From: Novosphingobium sp. | Lineage (GTDB): Bacteria; Pseudomonadota; Alphaproteobacteria; Sphingomonadales; Sphingomonadaceae | DNA: 61,217 nt | Direction: 5' to 3' | Assembly (NCBI RefSeq): GCF_020852455.1 | Contig: NZ_JADZAT010000003.1 | Location: 1-61,217 of the forward strand | Shown here: one piece after another, positions 41,972 through 52,746 of the stretch | How the letters are laid out: the number at the start of each line of letters is the position of its first letter | Position numbering within the stretch: position 1 is the stretch's first letter | The notes under the pieces: model-generated | Databases searched by the model: none | Told to the model about the DNA's origin: nothing | What the model saw: the letters and a program-made list of their open reading frames with translations, nothing else | Made by a program: the position numbers and the translations under genes

Positions 41972-44055
41972 GCGCCAAGCCGCTTGCGCGCCTGCTGCGT
42001 CCGCGTTCGATCGCCTTCGTCGGCGGCAAGGCGGCGGAAGAGGCACTGCGCCAGTGCCGCAAGCTGGGCTTTGCCGGCGCGGTCTGGCCGGTCAATCCGC
42101 GCCGCACCGAAATGGACGGCGTACCTTGCTTCGCCGATCTGGCCGCTCTGCCCGAAGCGCCCGACGCGGTGTTCCTGGCAACTCCAGCCGAAGCGAGCAT
42201 CGAACTGGTGGGCGAACTGGCAGCGCTGGGAGCTGGCGGCACGGTCTGCTATGCCTCTGACTTTGCCGAAGTTGGCCCGGAAGGCAGCGAACGCCAGGCT
42301 CGGCTGACCACGGCGGCCGGGGCCATGCCGCTGGTCGGGCCCAATTGCTATGGCCTGCTCAACGCCTTCGATTGCGCCGGGCTGTGGCCCGACCAGCACG
42401 GCTGCGCGCCGATCGGCGAAGGGCGCGGGGTGGCGATCATCACCCAGAGCGGCAACCTGGGGCTCAATTTCACCATGCAGCGCCGCGCCCTGCCGCTGGG
42501 GTACATGATCGCGATCGGCAATGCCGCCGATGTCGATGCCGCCGACCTGATCGAGGCGCTGCTGGAAGACCGGCGGGTCAGCGCGATCGGGCTGCACATC
42601 GAAGGGCTGAAATCGATCGAACGGTTCTCGGCCGCCTGCCTTGCCGCGCGCCGCGCCGGGGTGCCGCTGGTGGTGCTCAAGACCGGTTCGTCAGAGCGCG
42701 GCGCGGCACTGACCCTGTCGCACACCAGCTCGCTGGCCGGGCCCGATGCGCTCTATGATGCGCTGTTTGACCGGCTGGGGATTGCCCGGGCGAGCGGCCC
42801 GGCGGATTTCATCGAAACGCTGAAGCTGCTGCACACCTGCGGTCTGCTGGCCGAAGCCACGCTGACCAGCGCGAGCTGTTCGGGCGGGGAAGCCAGCCTG
42901 GTCGCCGATCTGGCCGAACGGCGCGGCCTGGCCACACCATTGTTCCCGCCTTCCGCGCAGGCTGAACTGGAAGCGGTGCTGGGCCCGCTGGTTTCGGTCT
43001 CGAACCCGCTCGATTACCATACCTACATCTGGGGCGATCTGGCCGCGCAGACGGCCTGCTTTGCCGGGATGCTGAAGGCCAGGTTCGGTGCATCGCTGCT
43101 GGTGCTGGACTATCCCCGCGCTGATCGCTGCGAGGATCGCGACTGGGGCACCACGCTGGCCGCGTTCATCGCGGCGCACCGGCAGGTCCCGCCCGGCCCG
43201 GGGCAGGCCCGGATCGTGGTCAGCGCGCTGCCCGAAAACCTGCCCGAAACGGTGGGGCACGAACTGCTGGCTGCCGGAATCGTGCCGATGATGGGGCTGA
43301 GCGAAGCGCTCGACGCAATTGCCCTGGCGGCGCGGATCGGGCCGGCCCTGGCCCGCCCCGAACCGGCTCCGCTGCAAGACCCGGCACCGCTCGATCCCGC
43401 GCAGGTCGTGACCTGGGACGAAGCCGCAAGCAAGACCGCGCTGGCTGCGGCCGGTTTGCACGTTCCGCAAGGCGAACGCCTGTCCTTCGCCCGGCTTGCC
43501 GCGTTGTGCGAAGATCCCGCTGCCGCGCTGCCGGTGCCGTTTCCGCTGGTCCTGAAAGTCGCCAGCGATGCGATTGCGCACAAGAGCGACCTTGGCGGGG
43601 TGGCGTTGGGGCTGCGCACCAAGGATCAGGTCCTTGCCGAGGCGCGGCGGATGCAGGCGCTTGGCGATCAGTTCCTGCTGGAAGAGATGATCGGCGGCGC
43701 AGTGGCCGAACTGATCGTCGGGCTGGCGCGCGATCCGCAGTTCGGGCTCTACCTGACGATCGGTGCTGGCGGTGTGCTGGTCGAACTGCTGCGACAAGCC
43801 GAACAGGTGCTGCTGCCGGCCAGCCGGGCCGATATCCAACGCGCGCTTGAGCGGCTGGCGCTTTATCCCCTGCTCAAGGGCTTTCGCGGCGGGGCTGCGG
43901 CCGACATTCCCGCGCTGGTCGATGCGATCGAGGCCGTGGCGCGCTTTGCTGCCGGGAACGCAGATCGCCTCTATGAGCTTGACGTCAACCCGCTGCTTGC
44001 CCTGCCCAAGGGCGCCGTGGCAGTCGATGCGCTGGTCCGCATCAAGGAGTGCTGA
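41968..44055 (+). CDS. ADP-forming-type acyl-CoA ligase
   Basis: A 695-aa NDP-forming CoA ligase: CoA-binding Rossmann domain from residue 5 ('[11 protein letters not shown]'), succinyl-CoA-ligase-like middle with '[15 protein letters not shown]' and the phosphohistidine motif 'LSHTSSLAG', and a C-terminal ATP-grasp domain (about 450-695) with '[26 protein letters not shown]'. It should activate a carboxylate to its CoA ester with ATP. In this operon gamma-butyrobetaine or carnitine is the likely acid. Described carnitine/butyrobetaine ligases are AMP-forming, so the class is unusual. Starts in the dehydrogenase stop (ATGA). Confidence 0.88.
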   Translation: MSAKPLARLLRPRSIAFVGGKAAEEALRQCRKLGFAGAVWPVNPRRTEMDGVPCFADLAALPEAPDAVFLATPAEASIELVGELAALGAGGTVCYASDFAEVGPEGSERQARLTTAAGAMPLVGPNCYGLLNAFDCAGLWPDQHGCAPIGEGRGVAIITQSGNLGLNFTMQRRALPLGYMIAIGNAADVDAADLIEALLEDRRVSAIGLHIEGLKSIERFSAACLAARRAGVPLVVLKTGSSERGAALTLSHTSSLAGPDALYDALFDRLGIARASGPADFIETLKLLHTCGLLAEATLTSASCSGGEASLVADLAERRGLATPLFPPSAQAELEAVLGPLVSVSNPLDYHTYIWGDLAAQTACFAGMLKARFGASLLVLDYPRADRCEDRDWGTTLAAFIAAHRQVPPGPGQARIVVSALPENLPETVGHELLAAGIVPMMGLSEALDAIALAARIGPALARPEPAPLQDPAPLDPAQVVTWDEAASKTALAAAGLHVPQGERLSFARLAALCEDPAAALPVPFPLVLKVASDAIAHKSDLGGVALGLRTKDQVLAEARRMQALGDQFLLEEMIGGAVAELIVGLARDPQFGLYLTIGAGGVLVELLRQAEQVLLPASRADIQRALERLALYPLLKGFRGGAAADIPALVDAIEAVARFAAGNADRLYELDVNPLLALPKGAVAVDALVRIKEC

Positions 44056-44057
44056 GC

Positions 44058-44837
44058 ATGCCCGCTGTCATCACGCGCCGCGAAGGCGAGATCCTGGTGG
44101 TCACGCTTGACCGGCCCAAAGCCAATGCGATCGATGTCGCCACCAGTCTGGAACTCTACGCCGCGTTCCGGCTGCTTGATGAAGACCCGGCGCTGCGGGT
44201 GGCGGTGCTGACCGGAACCGGGCGGTTCTTCTCGGCCGGATGGGACCTCAATGCCGCCAATGAGGGTGAAGCGGTTGATGCCGATCACGGCCCGGGCGGT
44301 TTTGCCGGGCTGACCGAGTTTTTCAGCTTGTCGAAGCCGGTGATCGCAGCCGTCAATGGCCTGGCGGTGGGCGGCGGGTTCGAGCTCGCGCTGGCCGCCG
44401 ACCTGATCGTGGCGAGCGAGACCGCGCAGTTCTGGCTGCCCGAAGTGAAGCTGGGGATCCTGCCGGATTCGGGCGGCCTGCTTCGCCTGCCCAAGGTTCT
44501 GCCGGTGCAACTGGCGCGCGAAATGATCCTGACCGGGCGGCGGCTCGATGCCCGCGAAGCGCGTTCTTTCGGGCTGGTCAGCCGGGTCTGCGCTGCCGAC
44601 GCCCTGCTGGACGAAGCGCTGGACCTGGCGCGAGAGATTGCCAGGGGCGCACCGCTGGCGATCACCGCCGCCCGCGACATCCTGCGCGCGACCGCTGGCC
44701 TGGAAGTGTCCGAAGGCTACCGCCTGATGCGCAGCGGCGCACTGCCCAGCTATCGCGCGATGCTCGATTCCGAAGACGCGCTGGAAGGCCCCGCCGCCTT
44801 TGCCGAAAGTCGCGAGCCGCGCTGGCAAGGACGGTGA
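44058..44837 (+). CDS. Enoyl-CoA hydratase/isomerase family (candidate crotonobetainyl-CoA hydratase)
   Basis: A 259-aa crotonase-fold enzyme with oxyanion-hole segments 'FFSAGWDLN' and '[19 protein letters not shown]' and the catalytic-loop region '[22 protein letters not shown]', where an acidic residue (Asp in 'PDSGG') sits in the position usually giving Glu. CaiD, which interconverts crotonobetainyl-CoA and carnitinyl-CoA, belongs to this family. Last gene of the operon, 2 nt after the ligase; ATG 44058 behind AAGGAG. Confidence 0.85.
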   Translation: MPAVITRREGEILVVTLDRPKANAIDVATSLELYAAFRLLDEDPALRVAVLTGTGRFFSAGWDLNAANEGEAVDADHGPGGFAGLTEFFSLSKPVIAAVNGLAVGGGFELALAADLIVASETAQFWLPEVKLGILPDSGGLLRLPKVLPVQLAREMILTGRRLDAREARSFGLVSRVCAADALLDEALDLAREIARGAPLAITAARDILRATAGLEVSEGYRLMRSGALPSYRAMLDSEDALEGPAAFAESREPRWQGR

Positions 44838-44931
44838 CACTGCAATAGGCTTGCTTGACCTGACATCGAATTACTGCTTTCCACAAAGCAATTGCGCGCT
44901 GCTAGCGGGTGGCCGACAAGACAGGGCAGGC

Positions 44932-45837
44932 ATGACAAGCACACTAACCCACCTTCAGCGGCTTGAGGCCGAAGCGATCCACATCATGCGCGAGGTGGTG
45001 GCCGAGGCCGAGCGCCCGGTAATGCTCTACAGCGTAGGCAAGGACAGCGCGGTGATGCTGCACCTGGCCCGCAAGGCCTTCTATCCTTCGCCCCCGCCCT
45101 TCCCGCTGCTCCACGTCGATACGACCTGGAAGTTCAAGGCGATGTACGAGCTGCGCGACCGGATGGCGAAGGAGTCCGGGATGGAGCTCTTGGTATATCA
45201 CAACCCCGAAGCGGCCGAGCGCGGGATCAACCCGTTCGATCACGGCGCGCTGCACACCGATATGTGGAAGACCGAGGGGCTCAAGCAGGCGCTCGACAAG
45301 TATGGTTTCGATGCGGCCTTCGGCGGCGCCCGGCGCGACGAGGAGAAGAGCCGCGCGAAGGAGCGGATCTTCAGCTTCCGCACCGCCAGCCACGGCTGGG
45401 ACCCCAAGAGCCAGCGGCCCGAACTGTGGAATGTCTATAACGCGAAGAAGCACAAGGGTGAGAGCATCCGCGTCTTCCCGATCAGCAACTGGACCGAACT
45501 TGACGTGTGGCAGTACATCCAGCTCAACGACATACCGATCGTGCCCCTGTACTTCGCCGCCAAGCGCCCGACCGTGGAGCGCGACGGGCTGCTGCTGATG
45601 GTCGATGATGAGCGTTTTCCGCTGAAGGACGGCGAGGTTCCGGTCGAGCGCTCGATCCGGTTCCGCACTCTCGGCTGCTATCCGCTGACCGGCGCGGTCG
45701 AGAGCGAGGCGGCGACACTGAGCGAAGTGATCCAGGAGACGCTGCTGACCACCACCAGCGAACGCCAGGGCCGCGCGATCGACAAGGATGCCGGCGGCGC
45801 GGGGATGGAAGTCAAGAAGCAGCAGGGGTACTTCTGA
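44932..45837 (+). CDS. cysD: Sulfate adenylyltransferase small subunit CysD
   Basis: A 301-aa PP-loop protein forming adenosine 5'-phosphosulfate with CysN. The pyrophosphate loop is '[17 protein letters not shown]' (residues about 33-49), followed by '[10 protein letters not shown]' and '[23 protein letters not shown]'. ATG 44932 is the family start; upstream in-frame codons lie in spacer. TGATG overlap with cysNC. The 94-nt spacer to the carnitine operon has no clear terminator, but the functional break suggests a new transcript here. Confidence 0.97.
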   Translation: MTSTLTHLQRLEAEAIHIMREVVAEAERPVMLYSVGKDSAVMLHLARKAFYPSPPPFPLLHVDTTWKFKAMYELRDRMAKESGMELLVYHNPEAAERGINPFDHGALHTDMWKTEGLKQALDKYGFDAAFGGARRDEEKSRAKERIFSFRTASHGWDPKSQRPELWNVYNAKKHKGESIRVFPISNWTELDVWQYIQLNDIPIVPLYFAAKRPTVERDGLLLMVDDERFPLKDGEVPVERSIRFRTLGCYPLTGAVESEAATLSEVIQETLLTTTSERQGRAIDKDAGGAGMEVKKQQGYF

Positions 45838-47744
45838 TGGAAGGTCCCGCCTACGTCACCGACGCGCTGATCGCCGAGGACATCGACGCCTATCTGGCGC
45901 GCCACCAGCACAAGGACATGCTGCGCTTCATCACCTGCGGGTCGGTGGACGATGGCAAGAGCACGCTGATCGGACGGCTGCTTTATGACAGCAAGATGAT
46001 CTTCGAGGACCAGCTCGACGCGCTGCAATCGGATAGCAAGAAGGTCGGCACGCAGGGGCAGGAGATCGACTTCGCGCTGCTGGTCGATGGCCTTGCCGCC
46101 GAGCGCGAACAGGGCATTACCATCGACGTCGCCTACCGGTTCTTCAACACCGAGAAGCGCAAGTTCATCGTCGCCGACTGCCCGGGGCACGAACAGTACA
46201 CCCGCAACATGGTGACCGGCGCCAGCACCGCCGACCTGGCGGTGATCCTGATCGATGCGCGCAAGGGCGTACTGGTCCAGACCCGGCGGCATTCTTACCT
46301 GTGCCACCTGCTGGGTATTCGGAACCTGGTGCTGGCGGTCAACAAGATGGACCTGGTCGGTTATGATCAGGCGACTTACGACGCGATCGTTGCCGATTAC
46401 TCAGCTTTCGCAAAAAGCATCGGGATCGAAGCCTTCACAGCCCTGCCGATCTCGGGCTTCAAGGGCGACAACATCACCGGCGCTTCGGCCAATACGCCCT
46501 GGTACACCGGCCCCTCGCTGGTCGAGCATCTCGAGAGCGTGGAGGTCAATTCGGCGCGCGATGCCGAAGGGCCGCTGCGCCTGCCGGTGCAGTGGGTCAA
46601 CCGCCCCAACCTCGACTTCCGGGGCTTCTCCGGCCTGATCGCGACCGGTTCGGTAAGGCCAGGCGACGCGGTGCGCGTGCTACCCTCGGGCAAGACCAGC
46701 ACGGTCACCCGCATCGTCACATTGGATGGCGATCTGGATCACGCGGTGGCCGGCCAGTCGGTCACGCTGTGCCTGGCTGACGAGATCGACTGTTCGCGCG
46801 GCAATGTCATCGCAGCTGCCGATGCCCCGCCCGAAGCGGCCGACCAGTTCGAAGCGACGCTGGTGTGGATGGACGATGCGCCGCTGCACGTCGGGCGCGC
46901 CTACTGGCTCAAGCTGGGTACCCAGACCGTATCGGTCACGGTCCAGCAGCCGAAGTACACCGTCAACGTCAACACGATGGAGCATCTGGCAGCCAAGACG
47001 CTGGAGCTGAACGCCATCGGGGTGGCCGAACTGACCACCGACAAGCCGCTGGTCTTCGAACCCTATCTGCAAAGCCGCACGCTGGGCGGGTTCATCCTGA
47101 TCGACAAGCTGAGCAATGCGACGGTCGCCGCCGGCATGCTGCACTTCAGCCTGCGCCGCGCGCAGAACGTCCACTGGCAGGCGGTCGATATCACCCGCGA
47201 GGCGCATGCCGCGCTCAAGAACCAGCAGCCGCGCGTGCTGTGGTTCACCGGGCTGTCGGGGTCGGGCAAGAGCACCATTGCCAATGCGGTCGAAAAGCGG
47301 CTCAACCTGATGAACCGCCACACCTTCCTCTTGGATGGTGACAATGTCCGCCACGGGCTCAACAAGGACCTGGGCTTTACCGAGGCCGACCGGATCGAGA
47401 ATATCCGCCGCGTCGGCGAAGTGGCCAAGCTGATGGCCGATGCCGGGCTGATCGTGCTGACCGCCTTCATCAGCCCGTTCCGCGCCGAACGCGATATGGT
47501 CCGCGCGATGCTGCCCGAGGGTGAATTCATCGAGATCTTTGTCGATACCCCGCTCGAAGTGGCTGAGGCGCGCGATGTGAAGGGGCTCTACAAGAAGGCC
47601 CGCTCGGGCGCGCTCAAGAACTTCACCGGGATCGACAGTCCCTATGAACCGCCCGAAGCGCCCGACATTCGCGTCAACACGGTGGAAATGACCGCCGATG
47701 AAGCGGCCGAACACATCATCAAGCTGCTGATGCCGCTGAAATGA
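45837..47744 (+). CDS. cysN: Bifunctional CysN/CysC: sulfate adenylyltransferase GTPase and APS kinase
   Basis: A 635-aa fusion (often called CysNC or NodQ type). Residues 1-445 are an EF-Tu-like GTPase with G1 'GSVDDGKST', G3 'DCPGHEQY' and G4 'NKMD'. Residues about 455-635 are APS kinase with P-loop 'GLSGSGKST' and '[15 protein letters not shown]'. Together with CysD it makes APS and then PAPS. Starts in the cysD stop. Confidence 0.97.
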   Translation: MEGPAYVTDALIAEDIDAYLARHQHKDMLRFITCGSVDDGKSTLIGRLLYDSKMIFEDQLDALQSDSKKVGTQGQEIDFALLVDGLAAEREQGITIDVAYRFFNTEKRKFIVADCPGHEQYTRNMVTGASTADLAVILIDARKGVLVQTRRHSYLCHLLGIRNLVLAVNKMDLVGYDQATYDAIVADYSAFAKSIGIEAFTALPISGFKGDNITGASANTPWYTGPSLVEHLESVEVNSARDAEGPLRLPVQWVNRPNLDFRGFSGLIATGSVRPGDAVRVLPSGKTSTVTRIVTLDGDLDHAVAGQSVTLCLADEIDCSRGNVIAAADAPPEAADQFEATLVWMDDAPLHVGRAYWLKLGTQTVSVTVQQPKYTVNVNTMEHLAAKTLELNAIGVAELTTDKPLVFEPYLQSRTLGGFILIDKLSNATVAAGMLHFSLRRAQNVHWQAVDITREAHAALKNQQPRVLWFTGLSGSGKSTIANAVEKRLNLMNRHTFLLDGDNVRHGLNKDLGFTEADRIENIRRVGEVAKLMADAGLIVLTAFISPFRAERDMVRAMLPEGEFIEIFVDTPLEVAEARDVKGLYKKARSGALKNFTGIDSPYEPPEAPDIRVNTVEMTADEAAEHIIKLLMPLK

Positions 47745-48478
47745 TGACCGACGCACAGCTTGCCGCGCACCTGGCGCATCATGCCGGAGAGATCCTGCTC
47801 GAGGTCCGCCGTGCCAATGTGTTCACTGGCAAGGCGCTGGGGCTGGCGGGCGACCAGACCGCCAACCAGTTTCTGGTCCGCGCGATCCGCGAACAGCGAC
47901 CCGACGATGGCGTCCTCTCCGAAGAGGAGAAGGACAACTTCGAACGCCTCGGCCATTCGCGCGTCTGGATCATCGATCCGGTCGATGGCACCCGCGAATA
48001 TGGCGAGGAGCGCTCCGACTGGGCGGTCCATGTCGGGCTGGCGATTGACGGGGTCGCGACTGTCGGCGCGGTCGCGCTGCCCGGGTTGGGCGTGGTGCTG
48101 CGCACCGACCAGCCCCAGCAACTGCCGCCCGCCGCAGCGCGCCCACGCATGCTGGTCAGCCGCACCCGCCCCGCTGCCGAAGCTGTCGCGGTCGCCAAGG
48201 CGCTGGACGCCGAACTGGTCGCGATGGGCAGCGCCGGGGCCAAGGCGATGGCCGTGGTACGCGGCGAGGCCGAGATCTACCTCCACACCGGCGGCCAGTT
48301 CGAATGGGACAGCTGTGCGCCGGTGGCGGTCGCTGCCGCGCACGGCCTGCATGTCAGCCGGGTCGATGGCTCACCGCTGATCTACAACCAGTCCGACACC
48401 TACATGCCCGATCTGCTGATCTGCCGCCCCGAATGGGCCGAGCGGGTGCTGGGCGAAGTGGCCAGGATCACCCCCTGA
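47741..48478 (+). CDS. cysQ: 3'(2'),5'-bisphosphate nucleotidase CysQ
   Basis: A 245-aa inositol-monophosphatase-fold enzyme that degrades the PAP by-product of sulfate activation. Metal site 'LSEEEKDN' and '[24 protein letters not shown]', plus '[20 protein letters not shown]'. Starts inside the cysNC stop (ATGA); a second ATG follows at once. Last gene of the cys operon, followed by a terminator. Confidence 0.95.
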   Translation: MMTDAQLAAHLAHHAGEILLEVRRANVFTGKALGLAGDQTANQFLVRAIREQRPDDGVLSEEEKDNFERLGHSRVWIIDPVDGTREYGEERSDWAVHVGLAIDGVATVGAVALPGLGVVLRTDQPQQLPPAAARPRMLVSRTRPAAEAVAVAKALDAELVAMGSAGAKAMAVVRGEAEIYLHTGGQFEWDSCAPVAVAAAHGLHVSRVDGSPLIYNQSDTYMPDLLICRPEWAERVLGEVARITP

Positions 48479-48485
48479 CAAGCGA

Positions 48486-48525
48486 AAGGGGCGGAGCATC
48501 TGCCGGCCCCGCCCCTTCGTCTTTT
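48486..48525 (+). terminator. Rho-independent terminator after cysQ
   Basis: AAGGGGCGG (48486-48494) pairs with CCGCCCCTT (48509-48517), followed by CGTCTTTT. The 9-bp GC-rich stem begins 8 nt after the cysQ stop. The reverse strand has the hairpin but a weaker T-run, so the convergent DUF4136 gene may share it only partly. Confidence 0.8.
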
Positions 48526-48539
48526 CGGCCCGATCGGGC

Positions 48540-49220
48540 TCAGTTCTTCTTCTTTTCCGGCGCCACCGAGATCCGCACCGTTTCCCCATTATGGCCGGGG
48601 AAATCGGTGAACATCGCCTCGACCAGATTGGGCACCAGGTACTGCAGCCGGTTGGACGTGCTGGCGGCTTCGGCGCGGCCTTCGAACAGGCGCTGGCCAT
48701 CCTGGCGATCGATCTTCAGGCTGATCCCGCTGATGAACACGGTATAGCTTTCATAGCCCTGGTCGAACCACGGATCGTACCAGCCCCAACCCCACATGCG
48801 CGAGGGGCGGTAGGGGGAATAGTATCCCGGGCCCCAATAGCGGCTGCGGCCAAAGCCGTACCACGGGCTCCAGAACGGATCGACATAGCCGGTTGAGCGG
48901 ACCTTCTCACGGCCCTTGTCAACGCCATAGTCAAACCGCACCACCATATCGGCCTTGGCTGGATCGCTGGCCGGCACATAGCCCAGCGCCTGCATCTTGG
49001 CCGTGACCAGGCTGGCGTATTGCGAGAATTCCAGTCCGCCGGCCATCGCCTTGTCTTCGGCCACCACGGCAAAGGTCTGGCCCTGCGGTGCGGGCAGCTG
49101 CGCGCTGAAGCGCTGGACATTGGCTTTGAACGGCGTGGCGCAGGCGGCCAGCGCCGCCAGCATCAGCGATGCCACCGCCAGCTTGACCAAGCGCACGGGC
49201 GAGAAACGATCGTCAGTCAT
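48540..49220 (-). CDS. DUF4136 lipoprotein
   Basis: A 226-aa lipoprotein: signal peptide with lipobox 'LAAC', then the DUF4136 pattern 'YASLVTAKMQALGYVPASDPAKADMVVRFDYGVDKG', a Trp/Tyr/Gly-rich insertion 'FGRSRYWGPGYYSPYRP' and 'LFEGRAEAASTSNRLQYLVPNLVEAMFTDFPG'. Such proteins sit in the outer membrane or periplasm, function unknown. ATG 49220 gives the proper signal peptide. Convergent with cysQ. Confidence 0.88.
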   Translation of the reverse strand: MTDDRFSPVRLVKLAVASLMLAALAACATPFKANVQRFSAQLPAPQGQTFAVVAEDKAMAGGLEFSQYASLVTAKMQALGYVPASDPAKADMVVRFDYGVDKGREKVRSTGYVDPFWSPWYGFGRSRYWGPGYYSPYRPSRMWGWGWYDPWFDQGYESYTVFISGISLKIDRQDGQRLFEGRAEAASTSNRLQYLVPNLVEAMFTDFPGHNGETVRISVAPEKKKN

Positions 49221-49357
49221 CGGACCCAAACTCCCTGTTGATCCGCGAGCATAAATGCGACTCGCAAGCGGACCTGCGAAAATCCTAAGAGCGCCGGGAC
49301 CTTGCGCCAAGGTGGCTTAATCGCGCTTGAATGGGGCGAACTGTGCCGCTGCGGGAA

Positions 49358-50377
49358 TTACCCGCGCAGCAGCCCCAATGCCTGGTATGTCGCTGCCAGC
49401 GTCGGCGCAGCCAGTTCGCGGGCTTTTGCTCCGCCCTTGGCCAGGATCGCATCGAGCGCGGCCTGATCCTGGCGCAATTCGTTGAAGCGCGCATTGATCG
49501 GAGCCAGCTGCTCAACCAGCAGTTCACCCAGCGCCGGCTTGAACTTGCCAAAACCTTCACCGCCGAACTGGCCCAGCACCGCTTCGACGCTGGTTCCCGC
49601 CATCGCCGCATAGATCCCGACCAGATTGGCGGCTTCGGGCCGACCTTCCAGCCCGGCCTTGTCACCGGGCAGCGGTTCGGGATCGGTCTTGGCCTTCTTG
49701 ACCTTCTGCATGATCGCATCGGCATCGTCGGTCAGGTTGATCCGGCTCATGTCCGAAGGATCGCTTTTGCTCATCTTCGCATTGCCGTCGCGCAGGCTCA
49801 TGATCCGGGCGGCTTCGGGCGGGATGGTCGGTTTGGGCAGGGTGAAGACCGGTGCATCTTCGGGGCAGAAATCGTTGTTGAACTTTTGCGCGATATCGCG
49901 CGCCAGCTCCAGGTGCTGTTTCTGGTCTTCGCCCACCGGGACGTGGGTGGCCTGATAGAGCAGCACGTCGGCCGCCTGCAGCACCGGATAGGTGAACAGC
50001 GCAACCGACTGGCCTTCGCGGTTCTTGCCGGCCTTGTCCTTCCACTGGGTCATGCGGTTGAGCCAGCCCATCCGGGCGGTGCCGTTGAGCAACCATTGCA
50101 GTTCGGCATGCTGGGGCACCTGGGCCTGGTTGAACAGCACCGACTTGTCGGGATCGATCCCGCAGGCAACCAGCGCGGCCACCATCTCGCGGCAATTGGC
50201 CGAGAGTTCCGCCGGCACGTGCGGCTGGCTGATCGCGTGGAGATCGGCGAGGAAATAGAGCGACAACCCGCCGCCAGCAGCCACTTCATCCTGCATGCGC
50301 ACCCAGTTGCGGATCGCCCCCAGATAGTTTCCAAGGTGGAGATTGCCGGTGGGCTGGATGCCTGAAACGATACGCAT
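49358..50377 (-). CDS. trpS: Tryptophanyl-tRNA synthetase
   Basis: A 339-aa class I synthetase. It starts '[22 protein letters not shown]', where HLGN is the HIGH-equivalent, and has KMSKS intact in '[16 protein letters not shown]'. Length fits the bacterial enzyme. Six nt after the murJ stop, same strand; the two are likely co-transcribed. Confidence 0.97.
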   Translation of the reverse strand: MRIVSGIQPTGNLHLGNYLGAIRNWVRMQDEVAAGGGLSLYFLADLHAISQPHVPAELSANCREMVAALVACGIDPDKSVLFNQAQVPQHAELQWLLNGTARMGWLNRMTQWKDKAGKNREGQSVALFTYPVLQAADVLLYQATHVPVGEDQKQHLELARDIAQKFNNDFCPEDAPVFTLPKPTIPPEAARIMSLRDGNAKMSKSDPSDMSRINLTDDADAIMQKVKKAKTDPEPLPGDKAGLEGRPEAANLVGIYAAMAGTSVEAVLGQFGGEGFGKFKPALGELLVEQLAPINARFNELRQDQAALDAILAKGGAKARELAAPTLAATYQALGLLRG

Positions 50378-50383
50378 TTGCTT

Positions 50384-51967
50384 CTATTCCTGAGAGCTGG
50401 ACCTGCGCGACAGCAGATCAATCTTGCTACGGTCGATCGCGCCGCTGATCCAGGCTATGACAAAAAAGACCACTGCCCCGGTACCGACCAGCGCACCAAC
50501 CGAAACGATCCGTGCCAGCACCCCGCCCTGATACCAGCCATTGCCCAGCGGCGCGAGGAAATGGATCACTCCGCCCATGACTGCGGCGGCCAGCGCGATC
50601 CGGGCGATGCGCAGGCCAAGGTCGGACTCGATCTGAAAATGACCGCGCTGATGCAGCAGGCCATAAAGCATCGCACAGTTGCACCAGCCTGCCAGGCCGG
50701 AAGCCAGCGCCAGTCCCGCAACACCCATTCTGGGGATCAGGAACAAGTTGAGCGCCAGGTTGATCGCCAGCGAGATCGCCGCGGTAACAACCGGCGTTCG
50801 GGTATCGCGCCGGGCAAAAAATCCGGGAGTCAAAATCTTGACCAGAACGAAAGCCGGCAAGCCCACTACCAGCATGGCGACGGTTGACGCGGTCGCGGTG
50901 ACATCCTGGGCATCGAATTTGCCGCCCAGATAGATTGCCGCCGTCAGCGGCTGAGCCGCAAAGAACAGCCCGACTGCAGCCGGGATAGTCAGCAACATGC
51001 CCAATTCGATCGCATTGCTTTGCACGCGCTGCGCACCGCCCGCATCGTTGCGGGCAATGAACCTCGACAGTGACGGCAGGATCGCGGTGCCCAGAGCGAT
51101 ACCGATAATCCCGAGCGGCAACTGGTTGAGCCGGTCAGCCATGGCCAGGTACACAAACGCCCCTTCTGGAAGGCGGCCCAGGAAGAACAGGTCAAGGAAC
51201 CGGCTTAGCTGGTAGATCCCGGCACCGAACACCGCCGGCACGATCAGCACGCCGAGTTCGCGTACTTCGGGTGTCAGGCGAGGCCGATGCAGCGGAAAGC
51301 GAAAGCCTGCCTTCCGCGCCCAGAACCACAGCCAGGTCATTTGCAGGAATCCCGAAGTCGAAGCCGCAATCCCCACCAGCCAGGCGGTGCGCTGCGGATC
51401 GGCCCCACCATCGGAGAACTGGACATAAAGCAACGCTGCGATCAGGCAGAGGTTGAGCAACACCGGCGCCGCTGCCGCTGCGGCAAAGCGCGATACAGAA
51501 TTGAGGATCGCGGCAAAGACCGTCATCACGGAAATGAAAATCAGATAAGGAAAGGTTACCCGCGCCAGACCAACCGTGAAGGGCCCGCCCCGTCCACCCT
51601 GACCGAAATCGTCGATCAGCCAGATCAGCCAGGGCATGGCCAGCATCGCAAGTGCTGAGAAGCCGATCAGCACCGGCACCAGCACCGACAAGACTTCTAC
51701 CGCAAAGCGTTCGGCGGACTCCCGATCATCAGCCTCATCACCGGGCCCGTTCATCCGTCGGTTGAACAGCGGCACGAAAGCGGCCGAAAAAGCGCCCTCG
51801 GCAAACAGGCGGCGGAATATGTTGGGAATCTGAAAGGCCAGTTGCCAGGCGTCCCCCGCCAGACCCGCCCCCAGAATTCGCGACAGCAGCATGTCGCGGG
51901 CAAAGCCAAACAGGCGGCTGACCATGGTCAGGCCGCCAATCGTGCCGACATGCCTGACCAGGCTCAT
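50384..51967 (-). CDS. murJ: MurJ lipid II flippase
   Basis: A 527-aa inner-membrane protein of the MOP superfamily with about 14 helices. It begins 'MSLVRHVGTIGGLTMVSRLFGFARDMLLSRILGAG', the MurJ signature, and has 'LFAEGAFSAAFVPLFNR' and 'LDLFFLGRLPEGAFVYLAMADRLNQLPLGIIGIALGTAILPSLSR'. It flips the peptidoglycan precursor to the periplasm. Transcribed between secB and trpS on the minus strand. Confidence 0.96.
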   Translation of the reverse strand: MSLVRHVGTIGGLTMVSRLFGFARDMLLSRILGAGLAGDAWQLAFQIPNIFRRLFAEGAFSAAFVPLFNRRMNGPGDEADDRESAERFAVEVLSVLVPVLIGFSALAMLAMPWLIWLIDDFGQGGRGGPFTVGLARVTFPYLIFISVMTVFAAILNSVSRFAAAAAAPVLLNLCLIAALLYVQFSDGGADPQRTAWLVGIAASTSGFLQMTWLWFWARKAGFRFPLHRPRLTPEVRELGVLIVPAVFGAGIYQLSRFLDLFFLGRLPEGAFVYLAMADRLNQLPLGIIGIALGTAILPSLSRFIARNDAGGAQRVQSNAIELGMLLTIPAAVGLFFAAQPLTAAIYLGGKFDAQDVTATASTVAMLVVGLPAFVLVKILTPGFFARRDTRTPVVTAAISLAINLALNLFLIPRMGVAGLALASGLAGWCNCAMLYGLLHQRGHFQIESDLGLRIARIALAAAVMGGVIHFLAPLGNGWYQGGVLARIVSVGALVGTGAVVFFVIAWISGAIDRSKIDLLSRRSSSQE

Positions 51968-51992
51968 CGCTGTTCTCCCCCGCAGACGGGGC

Positions 51993-52520
51993 TCAGGCCT
52001 CGCCCATCACGCCTTCGCCCTCAGCACCCTGCTGGGCCTGGACCTGGGCGATGTAGATGCCGTTGAAATCGATCGGTTCCAGCAGCAGCGGCGGGAATCC
52101 GGCATCGCGCACGGCGTCCGAAATCACCCGGCGGGCGAAGGGGAACAGCAGGCGCGGGGCTTCGGCATAGGTGAAGGCGTGGCGGCTGCCCTCGTCAAGG
52201 TTGCGCATGCCGATCAGCCCGCCATAGGCCAGATCGACGATGAACTGGGTGCCCGACTGGCACTTCGAATTGATCGAGATCTTCAGTTCGACTTCGCTGA
52301 CTTCGCCGTTGCTGCCATCGATATCGCGTGCGCCGATATTGAACTGGACGTCGATCTGCGGCGGATCCTGCCACTGGTACGAGGCCGGAGCATTGGGGTT
52401 TTCGACCGACAGGTCCTTGATATATTGCGAGATAATCCCGGCAGCCGGGCCGGTATCGGCGCCATTGGGCTGGGGGCCATCAAGGTTCAGGTCGGTGATG
52501 ATGCTGCCGTCTTCGGACAT
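51993..52520 (-). CDS. secB: SecB export chaperone
   Basis: A 175-aa SecB: 'ISQYIKDLSVENPNAPASYQWQDPPQIDVQFNIGARDI', the SecA-binding and peptide groove region 'VELKISINSKCQSGTQFIVDLAYGGLIGMRN', and 'LLFPFARRVISDAVRDAGFPPLLLEPIDFNGIY'. Tetrameric chaperone that keeps preproteins unfolded for SecA. ATG 52520 matches family starts; the longer open frame is unsupported. Divergent from timA. Confidence 0.96.
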   Translation of the reverse strand: MSEDGSIITDLNLDGPQPNGADTGPAAGIISQYIKDLSVENPNAPASYQWQDPPQIDVQFNIGARDIDGSNGEVSEVELKISINSKCQSGTQFIVDLAYGGLIGMRNLDEGSRHAFTYAEAPRLLFPFARRVISDAVRDAGFPPLLLEPIDFNGIYIAQVQAQQGAEGEGVMGEA

Positions 52521-52746
52521 GATCGGTAAGGCCTTCAAACTGTGGATTGGAATTGGCCGCGCGCCTAGCATTGCCGGGCCGTTCGGGCAATCGGAAAGGG
52601 CAGCAGGCGGCCGGGCATGGCAGCAAAACAACAGCTCGGCAGCAAAATTGCACGCATCCGCGCGCTCACGCGTTGTTCATTTGTCAATGCTACCTATTTG
52701 AAGCTAGAAGAATGCAACGCCGCGCTGGGCGGCAGGGACTGGTACA

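Noticed and set aside
44838..44931. Promoter for cysD (a TTGACC at about 44870)
   Set aside because: No convincing -10 at a proper distance, so I did not annotate it, although a promoter here is likely on functional grounds.
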